Part shown: positions 1-8,810 of the stretch, piece by piece
Numbering within the stretch: the first letter of the stretch is position 1
Layout: the number at the start of each line of letters is the position of its first letter
From: Listeria ivanovii subsp. ivanovii
Lineage (GTDB): Bacteria; Bacillota; Bacilli; Lactobacillales; Listeriaceae
Direction: 5' to 3'
Length of the DNA stretch: 64,000 nt
NCBI RefSeq assembly: GCF_900187025.1
Contig: NZ_LT906478.1
Location: forward strand, 124,001 to 188,000
Notes under the pieces: generated by a model
The model's input: only the letters and a program-made list of their open reading frames with translations
The model's database searches: none
What the model was told of the DNA's origin: nothing
Made by a program: the position numbers and the translations under genes

Positions 1-1340
1 ACATTGTCTTTTAGTGAGCCGGCATAAGGAACATAAGAATCTACACCTTCTTCAAAGGAAAGCTTTTTATCGCCACCAAGATCATATCGTTGCCAGTTAC
101 GTGCTCGGTTAGCTCCTTCTCCCCAATATTCTTTCATATAAGTGCCATTTAAATTCACTTTGTTTGTAGGGCTTTCATCAAAGCGAGAGAAGTAACGACC
201 AAGCATGATGAAGTCAGCGCCCATTGCTAGAGCGAGTGTCATATGGTAGTCATAAACAATTCCGCCGTCAGAACAAATCGGAATATACACACCAGTTTCT
301 TCAAAATATTCATCACGGGCTTTCGCAACATCGATTAAGGCAGTTGCTTGACCACGGCCGATTCCTTTTTGCTCACGCGTAATACAAATTGATCCACCAC
401 CAACGCCAACTTTGACGAAATCTGCACCTGCATCAGCAAGGTAACGGAAACCATCACGGTCAACCACATTTCCAGCACCGACTTTGACTGAATCGCCGTA
501 TTTGCCGCGAACATAGTCAAGTGTGCGTTTTTGCCATTCAGAGTAGCCTTCAGAGGAATCGATGCAAAGAATATCTGCACCAGCTTCCACCAGTGCGGGA
601 ACGCGTTCTTCGTAGTCACGTGTGTTAATGCCAGCGCCAACAACATAACGTTTGGAAGCATCTAGCAGCTCTAATTTATTTTCTTTATTAGAATCATAAT
701 CTTTGCGGAACACCATATGAACGAGGTGCTCATTATCATCAACAAGTGGTAAGGCATTTAATTTGTTGTCCCAAATAATGTTGTTCGCTTCTTTTAATGT
801 AGTCGATTTATTTGCAGTAACCAATTTTTCAAAAGGAGTCATGAAATCTGCTACTTTTTCGTCAGGGCTCATACGTGTTACACGGTAGTCACGACTTGTT
901 ACGATTCCAAGTAATTTACCATGTGCAGTGCCGTCTTCAGTGACTGCAACCGTAGAATGACCTGTTTTTTCTTTTAAATCAAGAATATCTTGCAAGGTTT
1001 TATCGGGGCTGATGTTGGAATCACTAATAACGAAGCCGGCTTTATGATTTTTAACACGTGAAACCATCGCTGCTTCACTTTCAATAGACTGTGAGCCGAA
1101 AATAAAGGATACGCCGCCTTCTGTAGCTAAGGCAATTCCCATGTTATCATCAGAAACAGCTTGCATAATCGCAGAAACAAGCGGAATATTCATCGTAATT
1201 GCGGATTCTTCCCCTTTTTTAAATTTCACAATCGGTGTTTTTAAGCTAACATTAGATGGTACACATTCAGCTGATGAGTAGCCTGGAACAAGCAAGAACT
1301 CACTAAATGTGCGGGACGGTTCTTCAAAATAAAATGCCAT
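1..1340 (-). CDS. IMP dehydrogenase-like protein (3' end outside window)
   Basis: About 446 residues are visible and the C-terminus lies beyond base 1. The start is ATG at 1340, preceded on the minus strand by GGAGTGGAGATAAT. The protein reads as an IMPDH/GMP reductase-family TIM barrel: N-terminal barrel strands, an inserted pair of CBS modules (roughly residues 95-215), then the catalytic loop [20 protein letters not shown] holding the nucleophilic cysteine. IMPDH converts IMP to XMP with NAD in guanine nucleotide synthesis. In L. monocytogenes a second canonical guaB exists elsewhere (known from the species, not seen here), so this paralogue may have a modified role. It is transcribed away from the Fe-S gene at 1509. 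Family assignment is strong, exact substrate less so. Confidence 0.85.
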   Translation of the reverse strand, partial: MAFYFEEPSRTFSEFLLVPGYSSAECVPSNVSLKTPIVKFKKGEESAITMNIPLVSAIMQAVSDDNMGIALATEGGVSFIFGSQSIESEAAMVSRVKNHKAGFVISDSNISPDKTLQDILDLKEKTGHSTVAVTEDGTAHGKLLGIVTSRDYRVTRMSPDEKVADFMTPFEKLVTANKSTTLKEANNIIWDNKLNALPLVDDNEHLVHMVFRKDYDSNKENKLELLDASKRYVVGAGINTRDYEERVPALVEAGADILCIDSSEGYSEWQKRTLDYVRGKYGDSVKVGAGNVVDRDGFRYLADAGADFVKVGVGGGSICITREQKGIGRGQATALIDVAKARDEYFEETGVYIPICSDGGIVYDYHMTLALAMGADFIMLGRYFSRFDESPTNKVNLNGTYMKEYWGEGANRARNWQRYDLGGDKKLSFEEGVDSYVPYAGSLKDN

Positions 1341-1508
1341 TATCTCCACTCCTTCTTCTATTTGTTTTTACATTTATAAAATACCTTTATTATTTCAAGA
1401 ACTGGCATGAAAGTCAATGATTGATAGAGATTATTTGTGGACAAGTATAAACGTTTTCTTTTGCAGGCCAGGAGGAATATACTAAAAGAAGATAAAGGAG
1501 GTAAGCAT

Positions 1509-1742
1509 ATGAGTGAAGAAAAACTTATAGAACGCGGCTACCGCAAGTATCACGGGGAAGAAATAGATGTTTATTTTAACACAAACGTTTGCGCACATTC
1601 AGGTAATTGTGTAAAAGGTAACAAAGAACTATTTGATTTAGATAGAAAACCATGGATTATGCCAGATAAAGTATCAAAAGAAGAAGTAAAACGTGTCATT
1701 AATACTTGTCCAAGTGGAGCATTGCAATATATAGAGAAATAG
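1509..1742 (+). CDS. Small divergent 4Fe-4S single-cluster protein (YjdI-like)
   Basis: A 77-residue protein. I chose ATG 1509 over an upstream in-frame start (1437) because AAAGGAGGTAAGC sits just before it. Three cysteines are visible (C28, C34 and C67, the last in a TCPSGAL motif), the arrangement of the divergent ferredoxin-like Fer4_19/YjdI family, which binds one Fe-S cluster with an incomplete cysteine set. It lies 10 bases before a YjdJ-type GNAT gene, a pairing common in Firmicutes and proteobacteria. Molecular function is unknown; a small electron carrier or redox sensor is the family inference. Confidence 0.8.
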   Translation: MSEEKLIERGYRKYHGEEIDVYFNTNVCAHSGNCVKGNKELFDLDRKPWIMPDKVSKEEVKRVINTCPSGALQYIEK

Positions 1743-1752
1743 GAGGGATAAA

Positions 1753-2031
1753 ATGGAATATAAAGAAGGTAAAAATAGAATTTATGCGGTAAATAATGAA
1801 GGTACTGAGGTTGGGGAGGTAACATTTGTCCCGACTGGTGAAAATATGTTTATTATCGACCATACAGGTGTGGATGATGCAGCACGAGGCCAAGGGATTG
1901 CGCAAGAACTAGTAAAGCGTGCTGTAGAAAAAGCGAAAACAGAAGGAAAGAAAATTATTCCGCTTTGTCCATTTGCTAAATCCGAGTTTTCGAAAAAGCC
2001 GGAGTATCAGGCAGTGCAAGCAGATAAATAA
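1753..2031 (+). CDS. YjdJ-type GNAT acetyltransferase domain protein
   Basis: A 92-residue protein, short for a GNAT and typical of the minimal COG2388 (YjdJ) group. The acetyl-CoA pyrophosphate-binding motif is visible as ARGQGIAQELVKRA (about residues 39-52), followed by a beta strand IIPLCPFAKSEF. GGAGGGATAAA precedes the ATG. It forms a two-gene operon with the Fe-S protein gene upstream and ends at a strong terminator (2037-2072). The acceptor substrate cannot be read from the sequence. Confidence 0.8.
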   Translation: MEYKEGKNRIYAVNNEGTEVGEVTFVPTGENMFIIDHTGVDDAARGQGIAQELVKRAVEKAKTEGKKIIPLCPFAKSEFSKKPEYQAVQADK

Positions 2032-2036
2032 TTGTT

Positions 2037-2072
2037 AAGTAGACTAGGTTTTGAACTTAGTCTACTTTTTTA
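2037..2072 (+). terminator. Rho-independent terminator after GNAT gene
   Basis: The arms AAGTAGACTAGG and CTTAGTCTACTT enclose a short loop and are followed by a T-rich run. It separates the Fe-S/GNAT operon from the S-box leader. Confidence 0.85.
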
Positions 2073-2104
2073 TGGATTATTTTAAAAATATCAGTTTTCT
2101 CTTC

Positions 2105-2133
2105 TTGACATCTACTGTGTTTCAGTGTATCTT
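2105..2133 (+). promoter_or_regulatory. SigA promoter of the S-box leader
   Basis: TTGACA at 2105-2110 and TATCTT at 2128-2133 with a 17-base spacer. Transcription would begin near 2140, about 35 bases before the riboswitch aptamer. Confidence 0.6.
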
Positions 2134-2173
2134 TAATTAACAGTAAACTTATAGGAATAATAGTAATACGATT

Positions 2174-2273
2174 TCTTATCAAGAGTGGTGGAGGGATTCG
2201 GCCCAGTGAAACCCGGCAGCGGAGCGCAAGTTCTATGCTAATTCCGAACAGAAGTAACATTCTGGCAGATAAG
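2174..2273 (+). promoter_or_regulatory. SAM-I (S-box) riboswitch aptamer
   Basis: The leader carries the S-box signature: CTTATCAAGAG opening P1, GGTGGAGGGA, GGCCCnnTGAAACCCGGCA in the P2/P3 core, a variable P3/P4 part, and a closing CAGATAAG pairing with the start. In this family SAM binding favours the downstream terminator, so the importer genes would be on when methionine/SAM is scarce. This fits the reported role of the L. monocytogenes orthologue in cysteine uptake. Confidence 0.92.
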
Positions 2274-2290
2274 TAGTAGCTTACAATTAG

Positions 2291-2332
2291 GCGCTTCGAT
2301 TCTGACCAAAAAACAGAAGAAGCGTTTTTTTA
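2291..2332 (+). terminator. Riboswitch expression-platform terminator
   Basis: GCGCTTC...TTCTG pairs with CAGAAGAAGCG and is followed by seven T residues. It lies 18 bases after the S-box aptamer and 30 bases before the ctpP start, so it is the regulated terminator of the riboswitch. Confidence 0.85.
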
Positions 2333-2361
2333 TTAGCGCTAAAGAGGGGAGTTTTTGTTAG

Positions 2362-3936
2362 ATGAAGAAATTTTTATTAGTGGCGGTTATCTCGGTTTTT
2401 GCGTTGGTGTTGACTGCTTGCGGAGGTTCTGGTGCTAGTTCAGACAAAGCAAACGGTTCAGGCAAAGCAAAAGATGGCGGCTCGATTATTATCGGAGTTG
2501 CAGGAGACCCAGAAGTTATCAATCCAAACTATGCCGGTGACCGTGTAACACTAACAATTCAACAAGCTGTATACGCACCGCTTTTCTGGGAATCTGACGG
2601 AAAACCTGCACTTGCGAAAAGCTTAGATATTTCAGATGACAATTTAACTTACACTGTAAAACTGAAAGACGGTTTAACTTGGCACGATGGCAAACCGTTA
2701 ACAGCAGATGATGTAGTATTTACAGTAGATTCCATTTTAGATACGAAACAAAACAGCCCGAATCGCGGCAACTTTGTTTTTGACGATAAACCTGTAAAAG
2801 TAGAAGCTGTAGATGATACAACAGTCAAATTTACTTTACCAACTGTTGCTCCAGCCTTTGAGAATACCATTAAAACCTTCTTCCCGATTCCAAAACATGT
2901 TTTTGAAGGGGTAGCAAACATCGAAAAAAGTGATAAAAATAAAAGTCCAATTGGTTCGGGACCATATAAATTTGTTGAATACAAAGCAGGCGAATATGTT
3001 TCCCTAGAAAGATTCAACGACTACTTTGACGGCAAACCTAAACTAGATAAAGTTACTTTCCGAATTACAAAAGACCAAAATTCAGCAAACTTAGCACTTC
3101 AAAATGGCGAAATCAATTTAAAATCGATTCAACCATCTGATCGAAACAAAGTGGAAAAAGCTAGCGCGGTGAACATTATCACATATCCAGAAAATCGCTT
3201 AAGTTATGCAGTTTTCAATGAAAATCAACCTGCACTTAAATCAAAAGAACTTCGCCAAGCATTATCCTATGCGCTTAACCGTGAAGATATCATTGAAGCA
3301 GCTTATGGTTCTGATGAATATGCGAAACCAGCATCTTCTTTCCTAACAGAAAACACAAAATACTTCACTGACAAAGTAGAAACGTATGACCAAGATATTG
3401 CTAAAGCAAAAGAATTAGTTAAAGAAAGTGGCTTTGATACAAACCAAAAATTAACTGTATACTATTTAAATAACAGTAAATCTCAAGAAAGTATCGCACT
3501 TTACTTGCAACAACAATATAAAGAAATTGGCGTGTCGCTTGATTTAAAACCAACTGATCCAAATGCGCTCAGCAATATTACGCTTGATCGCAAAAATGCC
3601 GATTACTCCATCGCACTAAATGGTTATATTATGGGAAATGATCCTGATGCATACAAATCCTTATTCCTAAGCGATGCCCCTTACAACTATGCTAATTACC
3701 ACAACAAAGATCTAGATGCGCTTTGGGCAAAAGGTGCTGTAACAGCGGATGATAAAGATCGTCAAGCAGTTTATGAAGATATTCAAAATACAATTGCAGA
3801 TGATGCAGTAATTTACCCGATTTCGTACGACAATGCAGTACTTGCACTTGATAGCCGTTACGGTGGACAAAAAGCTGCAACTCCGCAACCAGTAACAATG
3901 TTCCGTGATTTATCTAAATTATATTTAACGGAATAA
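2362..3936 (+). CDS. ctpP: Peptide/cysteine ABC transporter substrate-binding lipoprotein
   Basis: A 524-residue extracytoplasmic solute-binding protein of the OppA/DppA family (SBP_bac_5). The signal peptide ends in a lipobox (LTAC, Cys20) followed by a Gly/Ser-rich tether. The body shows family landmarks such as LTWHDGKPLTADDVVFT near residues 108-124 and a C-terminal DAVIYPISYDN stretch. GAGGGGA lies 11 bases before the ATG. The orthologue in L. monocytogenes (lmo0135, CtpP) was reported, as I recall, to be needed for cysteine uptake and virulence. The S-box in front of it supports a sulphur-nutrient role. Two permease genes follow after a hairpin; no ATPase gene is present, so a shared Opp/Dpp ATPase is presumably used. 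Confidence 0.9.
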   Translation: MKKFLLVAVISVFALVLTACGGSGASSDKANGSGKAKDGGSIIIGVAGDPEVINPNYAGDRVTLTIQQAVYAPLFWESDGKPALAKSLDISDDNLTYTVKLKDGLTWHDGKPLTADDVVFTVDSILDTKQNSPNRGNFVFDDKPVKVEAVDDTTVKFTLPTVAPAFENTIKTFFPIPKHVFEGVANIEKSDKNKSPIGSGPYKFVEYKAGEYVSLERFNDYFDGKPKLDKVTFRITKDQNSANLALQNGEINLKSIQPSDRNKVEKASAVNIITYPENRLSYAVFNENQPALKSKELRQALSYALNREDIIEAAYGSDEYAKPASSFLTENTKYFTDKVETYDQDIAKAKELVKESGFDTNQKLTVYYLNNSKSQESIALYLQQQYKEIGVSLDLKPTDPNALSNITLDRKNADYSIALNGYIMGNDPDAYKSLFLSDAPYNYANYHNKDLDALWAKGAVTADDKDRQAVYEDIQNTIADDAVIYPISYDNAVLALDSRYGGQKAATPQPVTMFRDLSKLYLTE

Positions 3937-3958
3937 GTAAATAAAAATCATTCGTAAA

Positions 3959-4003
3959 AAATCTGACCTGCCAAGCTATTTTTGGTAGGTTCAGGTTTTT
4001 ACT
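3959..4003 (+). terminator. Intra-operon hairpin between binding protein and permeases
   Basis: CTGACCTGCCA pairs (with G-U) with GGTAGGTTCAG, followed by GTTTTTAC. It lies between the binding-protein stop and the first permease. A leaky terminator or 3'-end stabiliser here would give more binding protein than permease, which is common in ABC importer operons. Confidence 0.65.
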
Positions 4004-4037
4004 TGTCATTTTTTGTGTTTTAGATAGGAGATAAATT

Positions 4038-4988
4038 ATGCTAAAAACAATCACAAAACGCGTACTGCAAATTATTCCGATGCTATTTATTATCTCGATT
4101 ATTTCATTTGCACTTATAAAATTAGCACCTGGTGACCCGGTGAATTCATTTGTTACACCTGATATGAATCCTGATGATGTGGAGCGAATTCGGCAAAGTT
4201 TAGGGCTGGACCAACCAATTTACATACAGTATTTTATTTGGCTTGGTAATTTGTTGCAGGGGAATTTAGGTTATTCGATTATCAATAGCCAACCAGTTTT
4301 ACAACAAATCTTAGAACGAATCCCAGCGACACTAGGTTTAGTTGGAACTTCCCTTATTTTAACGTTGATACTGTCCATTCCGCTTGGTTTAGTTGCGGCG
4401 AATTACGAAAATACTTGGATTGATAAAGTATTAAATGGGATTTCGTACATTGGGATTTCGATTCCGATTTTCTGGTTCGGAATGATTTTAATTGATGTGT
4501 TTTCGATTCAGTTAGGGTGGCTTCCGAGTCTTGGAATGCGAACGATTGGAGTGGACTCATTTTGGGATATGGCGGAACACGCGATTTTGCCAGTAATTAC
4601 GCTTACTTTTCAAGGATGTGCCGCTTATTATCGTTATGTTAGATCGAATACGATTAACCAATTAAAAGAAGAATATGTGTTATTCGGTTATGCAAAAGGG
4701 CTTTCTAAAGTACAAGTAATGGGGCATCACGTCTTAAAAAACTCACTACTACCAGTTATCACGTTACTCGGGATGTCGCTTCCTCAAGTGATTACGGGAG
4801 CTTTTATTACTGAGAGCATTTTCTCCTGGCCGGGGATGGGCTCGCTAGGAATTAATGCGATTTTCCAATTAGATTATCCAGTTATTATGGCAATTACTCT
4901 ATTTTCGGCACTTTTGTTAATTATTGGGAATTTATTAGCCGATTTAGCCTATATGATTGTCGATCCACGGATTAGGGAAATGGGGTGA
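4038..4988 (+). CDS. Peptide-type ABC transporter permease (DppB/OppB family)
   Basis: A 316-residue inner-membrane permease with six predicted membrane segments. The N-terminal helix (IIPMLFIISIISFALIKLAP) is typical of OppB/DppB. The EAA-like cytoplasmic loop that docks on the ATPase is visible around GYAKGLSKVQVMGHHVLKNS (about residues 214-233). TAGGAG precedes the ATG. It is followed by the partner permease with almost no gap, and is the probable lmo0136 orthologue. Substrate is inferred from the linked binding protein and S-box. Confidence 0.88.
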   Translation: MLKTITKRVLQIIPMLFIISIISFALIKLAPGDPVNSFVTPDMNPDDVERIRQSLGLDQPIYIQYFIWLGNLLQGNLGYSIINSQPVLQQILERIPATLGLVGTSLILTLILSIPLGLVAANYENTWIDKVLNGISYIGISIPIFWFGMILIDVFSIQLGWLPSLGMRTIGVDSFWDMAEHAILPVITLTFQGCAAYYRYVRSNTINQLKEEYVLFGYAKGLSKVQVMGHHVLKNSLLPVITLLGMSLPQVITGAFITESIFSWPGMGSLGINAIFQLDYPVIMAITLFSALLLIIGNLLADLAYMIVDPRIREMG

Positions 4989-4995
4989 GGAATTC

Positions 4996-5892
4996 ATGAT
5001 GCGATTAGACTTTTCGAAAAAAACGATGCAGGAATTTGAGCGGGATGCAGAAGTTGTTCATGCTACTAGAGAGCGAACTTTTTGGCGTTATATGCTATCA
5101 GACCGCCGTGCCATTTTTGCAACAGGGGTATTGATTTTTATTACAGTAGCTTGTATCTTTGCATTCCTGTCACCTTATGATCCCAATGCGCTTTCAGTTC
5201 AGGATAAATTAATGCCGCCAAATGCATCACATTGGTTTGGTACGGATGACCATGGCCGAGACTACTTAACACGTGTCTTATATGGTGGTCGCGTTTCCCT
5301 TTTAGTTGGCGTGTTTGCAATGATGATTGCGATTGTCGTCGGAACGCTTGCTGGAACAATCAGTGGCTATTTCGGTGGTTTTGTTGATAACATGGTGATG
5401 CGATTCTTAGATATTTTCATGTCAATTCCCTCGTTTTTCTTATTAATGATTTTAAATGCCTACTTAAAACCAGGGATTTCCAATATTATTATTATCATTG
5501 GTTTACTATCTTGGATGGAAGTGGCACGGATTGTTCGAGCGGAAACACTGACACTAAAAGAACGAGAATTCATTTTATATTCCAAGTCAGCAGGTGGCGG
5601 ATTTTTCCATATTATGTTCAAACATATCATTCCAAACGCAATGCCATCGATTGTTGTTGCCGCATCTCTAAACGTAGCCACAGCGATTTTAACCGAATCT
5701 GCCCTAAGTTTTCTAGGGCTTGGAGTACAGCAACCAAACGCTTCGTGGGGAAGCATGCTGAACAACGCACAAGGTTATGTTGGAGAAGCTACCTACTTGG
5801 CACTTTTCCCAGGATTATTAATACTAATGACGATTCTTTCGTTTAATGTGCTTGGGGATGTGCTTAGAAAAGGGTTGTCGCGTAGGTATTAA
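4996..5892 (+). CDS. Peptide-type ABC transporter permease (DppC/OppC family)
   Basis: The second permease, about 298 residues from ATG 4996 (4999 is equally possible). I rejected the longer frame starting at 4957 because it overlaps the previous gene and the site GTGAGG lies just before 4996. A cytoplasmic N-terminus precedes the first membrane helix, then the DppC hallmark region PPNASHWFGTDDHGRDYLTR, and an EAA-like loop around SAGGGFFHIMFKHIIPNAMP. It forms a heterodimer with the preceding permease. No ATPase genes follow; the next 900 bases hold a wrecked unrelated locus. Confidence 0.88.
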   Translation: MMRLDFSKKTMQEFERDAEVVHATRERTFWRYMLSDRRAIFATGVLIFITVACIFAFLSPYDPNALSVQDKLMPPNASHWFGTDDHGRDYLTRVLYGGRVSLLVGVFAMMIAIVVGTLAGTISGYFGGFVDNMVMRFLDIFMSIPSFFLLMILNAYLKPGISNIIIIIGLLSWMEVARIVRAETLTLKEREFILYSKSAGGGFFHIMFKHIIPNAMPSIVVAASLNVATAILTESALSFLGLGVQQPNASWGSMLNNAQGYVGEATYLALFPGLLILMTILSFNVLGDVLRKGLSRRY

Positions 5893-5909
5893 AAATAAAG
5901 AATGAAAAT

Positions 5910-5946
5910 GGATTTGGTGATTCTTTAGGGAAGAATCATCAAATCC
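5910..5946. terminator. Hairpin at end of the permease operon
   Basis: GGATTTGGTGATTCTT and AAGAATCATCAAATCC form a 16-base stem with a five-base loop. No T-run follows on the plus strand, but T-rich sequence follows on the minus strand, so it may serve as a bidirectional end or stabiliser. Confidence 0.5.
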
Positions 5947-5950
5947 ATAA

Positions 5951-6829
5951 GTCGCGAAGCAAGATGCCGCCCACAGCCAGATAGAACAACAACTACAACA
6001 AGTCAAAAAAGCCCAAACAAATATAGAAAATCACCTCGAACAAACGAGAAGAAAACAAAACGAACAAGACTGGTTAGAAGAAGACGCGGTCAGATTCCGC
6101 CAGAATTGACGCAGAAGTCTTACAAGAAGCCATGGAGAAAGTTGGCGAGCTACAACGAAAAGAAGAAGACTTACACCGACAATTAACCGCGCCCAACACC
6201 AAACCAGACATGCAACAAGTCTATGTCGTGAAATCAAGAAGTGTCCATACGCAATTACTCAAGGCAATAGAAAACGAGAACATTCTAGAAAGATACTTGG
6301 ATTTCGAACAAAGTCATAGCCAATTTTTCAGTGCCTTGGCTGAACTCATTCACGCGACCGGACGAGCCGTGCAAGAATTGCTACATAATGTGACCTTTAA
6401 CGATAAAACAGGCAATTACTCAATACCAACTAACACAATGAATAATTTACAATTAATGAAAAAAGCCTTAGATACAGCACGAACAGAAAATGACAAAGAT
6501 TCCTATCCAGATGGGTTGGAGGATTACAGCTTGTTAGCGTATACTTATGTTAATGACCAAGGCAAAACCGTCACGATGTGGTTGCTTGAAAAAGACGGAA
6601 AACGGGCAAGAAACAAGGAATTACAAGACTACCGCGAAGAACATGGCGAGGAACTAAACCCAATCCAGAACACGGAACTTTCCGGCGAAGAACTCGAACG
6701 CAAAGTAAGCGATGCCTGGAAAGACGGCTAAACTACTTAAACGGTCAAAAAGTATCAGGTGTTAGCGCCGGGATATTAATGTCTATATTTGTGATCGTGA
6801 TTTTCATGAAAATGTTTATAAGGCAATGA
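5951..6829 (+). pseudogene. Decayed locus, probable T7SS (DUF3958/LXG-type) effector remnant
   Basis: No single frame spans this stretch. From 5951 to 6109 one frame reads a Gln/Glu/Lys-rich coiled coil ending WLEEDAVRFRQN and a stop. From 6078 a second frame carries on in the same style (DAEVLQEAMEKVGELQRKEE) into a 199-residue ORF (ATG 6132 to stop 6731). A third frame (6731-6829) encodes YLNGQKVSGVSAGI followed by a hydrophobic segment and a stop. The coiled-coil part resembles the small DUF3958 partners of WXG100/LXG proteins, and the middle part (FEQSHSQFFSALAELIHATG) resembles an LXG-type effector region. Both likenesses are from memory. There is no clean start with an RBS. I read it as a deletion-fused, frameshifted remnant of a type VII secretion toxin cassette. 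Confidence 0.55.
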
Positions 6830-6886
6830 TGTAGAAAATAGTTATACAGGTACTTCTATTAGCTCAATTCAAAAAATTAGAGTAAT

Positions 6887-6928
6887 AAATAAGGTTTCTA
6901 TCCAAATTTCTGGATAGAAACCTTATTT
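6887..6928. terminator. Strong bidirectional terminator
   Basis: An 18-base perfect inverted repeat (AAATAAGGTTTCTATCCA / TGGATAGAAACCTTATTT) with a short loop and A/T-rich flanks. It ends the minus-strand oppA-like gene and also faces the decayed locus. Confidence 0.85.
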
Positions 6929-6934
6929 GCTCTA

Positions 6935-8590
6935 CTAGTTTTTCACTTGCATAAACTTATAACTATACGGCGAACCAAAAGCATGTTTTTGCACACCGGT
7001 AATATCGGTTCGTTGCAATACGGCTGTTTGATGTTGGTAAAGTGGTAAAATTGCTGCATCGTCATCTAACAAGACTTTTTCAGAAGCAACAAACGCATTC
7101 CAACGTTCTTCTGGTTTCGTTGCGAGTGTGGTATCAGTTGATTTTACTAATTTGTCATACTCGGGGCTGTTATAGCTCATATGGTTGTTAAAGTAATCGG
7201 ATAAGAACAGGCTGCTATACGTCCACGGATCTTTGAAATCGGGCATCCAAGCAGCAAGTGATAAGTCGTAATTACCATCAGAAGTTAGTTGTGTCGCGCT
7301 TTTGGATGGCATATTTTTCACTTTAATAGTCACGCCTGGTAAATTATCTTCAAACTGTGCTTTTAAATAAGCGAAAATGGTCTTGGTAGTTTCTTGATCA
7401 TCGCCAAGTAGTTCAATCGTAACCTTGTCTGTTCCAAGTTCTTTTTGCGCTTGTTTCCAATATTTTAAAGCTTCTTCTTTGTTATAAACTAAGTGATCGC
7501 CACTATCTGTTCGGAAATCTGCACCTGTTGTTGGGTTTTGGACGAAATCTTTTGGAAGTAAACCATTCGCAGGGAAGGAACCGTCACCTAAGATGCTGTC
7601 TGTTAATTGTTTTTTATCAACAGATAAGTTAAGCGCGTGACGTAAGGAATTATTAGCGAGGGGTGTCGCTTTTCCATCACGTTTTTGGTTCATTCGCAAA
7701 TAGCTTATTAATGCATCTTTTTCAGTTAGGAAGTCTTTTTTATCTTTATATTGTTTAGCAAAGTCGCCCGAAAGTGGAACGCGGTCAGCTTCGTTAGTAT
7801 TATAAAGGTTTACACCTGCATTGATATCTTTGGCTACTTGAACATCGATTTCGTTTACTTTCACATTATCTTTATCCCAGTAGTTATCATTTTTAGCGTA
7901 AGTCCACTTATTGGTAATATTTCCGCCCCAATCCTTCATTACAAAAGGCCCATTGTATAAAGTATGCTCGCTGTCTGTACCATATTTTTCGCCTTGCTCC
8001 TTCACATAACTTTCTTTTTGTGGGAAAAATGTTTCAAAAGTAAGTAGTGAAATGAAATAAGGAACTGGTTTTTTTAGTGTAATTTCAAGTGTCGTTGGAT
8101 CAGTAGCAACAACTCCAAGATCTGTTACAGGTAATTTACCCTCATTTATTTCTGTAGCATTTTTGATGGAATCTTTGAATAGTGCAGAGTAGCCAGGTGC
8201 GGTTTTCGGATCCACGGCACGGCGCCAAGCATAAACGAAATCAGCGGCAGTTACCTCTGAACCATCAGACCATTTCGCGTTTTTCTTTAATTTGATGGTA
8301 TATTTCGTTTGATCTGCGCTAATTTCAGGCATCCCGTCCGCAACCCCAGGAACAAAGTTATCTTTTTGATCGAGTGTATATAAGCCTTCAAAGACCTGGT
8401 TTTGCGCGGTAAAGCTAGCGAAATCTTCTTCGGCAGTTGTATTTAATGTTAGTAATTCACTGGTTTCAAGAAATTTAATTTTGTCCGGGGAAGTTTTTTC
8501 AGATGACTTATTAGAGTTATTTCCACAAGCTGTTAGTAAAAGTAAAGTCAAAATGGCAATAATAGGCAGTGCTTTTTTAAAATAGTGCAT
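6935..8590 (-). CDS. OppA-like oligopeptide-binding lipoprotein
   Basis: A 551-residue SBP_bac_5 protein, the apparent lmo0152 orthologue. The start is ATG 8590 (RBS GGGGAGAATATC). The open frame extends upstream to 8926, but that part has no RBS and lies across the zinA promoter and Zur box. Signal peptide MHYFKKALPIIAILTLLLLTAC with a lipobox (LTAC). Family landmarks include AKWSDGSEVTAADFVYAWRR and the C-terminal AAILPLYQHQTAVL. It is monocistronic, with no permeases or ATPases nearby, so it probably feeds the housekeeping Opp system. It is clearly related to the second OppA-like lipoprotein at 18401, sharing the SSEKTSPDKIKFLETSEL-type N-terminus and the LATKPEERWNAF motif. Confidence 0.88.
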   Translation of the reverse strand: MHYFKKALPIIAILTLLLLTACGNNSNKSSEKTSPDKIKFLETSELLTLNTTAEEDFASFTAQNQVFEGLYTLDQKDNFVPGVADGMPEISADQTKYTIKLKKNAKWSDGSEVTAADFVYAWRRAVDPKTAPGYSALFKDSIKNATEINEGKLPVTDLGVVATDPTTLEITLKKPVPYFISLLTFETFFPQKESYVKEQGEKYGTDSEHTLYNGPFVMKDWGGNITNKWTYAKNDNYWDKDNVKVNEIDVQVAKDINAGVNLYNTNEADRVPLSGDFAKQYKDKKDFLTEKDALISYLRMNQKRDGKATPLANNSLRHALNLSVDKKQLTDSILGDGSFPANGLLPKDFVQNPTTGADFRTDSGDHLVYNKEEALKYWKQAQKELGTDKVTIELLGDDQETTKTIFAYLKAQFEDNLPGVTIKVKNMPSKSATQLTSDGNYDLSLAAWMPDFKDPWTYSSLFLSDYFNNHMSYNSPEYDKLVKSTDTTLATKPEERWNAFVASEKVLLDDDAAILPLYQHQTAVLQRTDITGVQKHAFGSPYSYKFMQVKN

Positions 8591-8761
8591 GATATTCTCC
8601 CCTTCTATCTGTATATTTAAAGTTATTATAAGTATTCCGATAAGATAAGTCAAATTTATGGTTTGGAAAAAACAGCTTGACGCGTAAAAAATCAAATGGT
8701 AAGATATTTCTTGTAAATAAGAATGATTACGTTTTGTAATATGTAATCGATATTTACATAG

Positions 8762-8798
8762 TATAGTCACAAGAGATAAATCGTAATAATTACGAAAT
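8762..8798 (+). promoter_or_regulatory. Zur box and -10 element of the zinc-uptake operon
   Basis: TCGTAAT-A-ATTACGA (8781-8795) is a perfect 7-1-7 palindrome with AAA/AAT flanks, matching the Zur box known from Bacillus and Listeria. A TATAGT -10-like hexamer lies just upstream (8762-8767), so bound Zur would cover the transcription start. Predicts repression when zinc is plentiful. Confidence 0.88.
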
Positions 8799-8810
8799 GA
8801 GGGGAAAAGT

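Noticed and set aside
2057..2332. T-box leader instead of S-box
   Set aside because: No AGGGTGGAACCGCG antiterminator motif; the GGTGGAGGGA and TGAAACCCGGCA blocks are diagnostic of SAM-I.
4957..4995. Earlier start for the second ctp permease
   Set aside because: It would overlap the first permease by over 30 bases without an RBS, whereas GTGAGG lies right before 4996.
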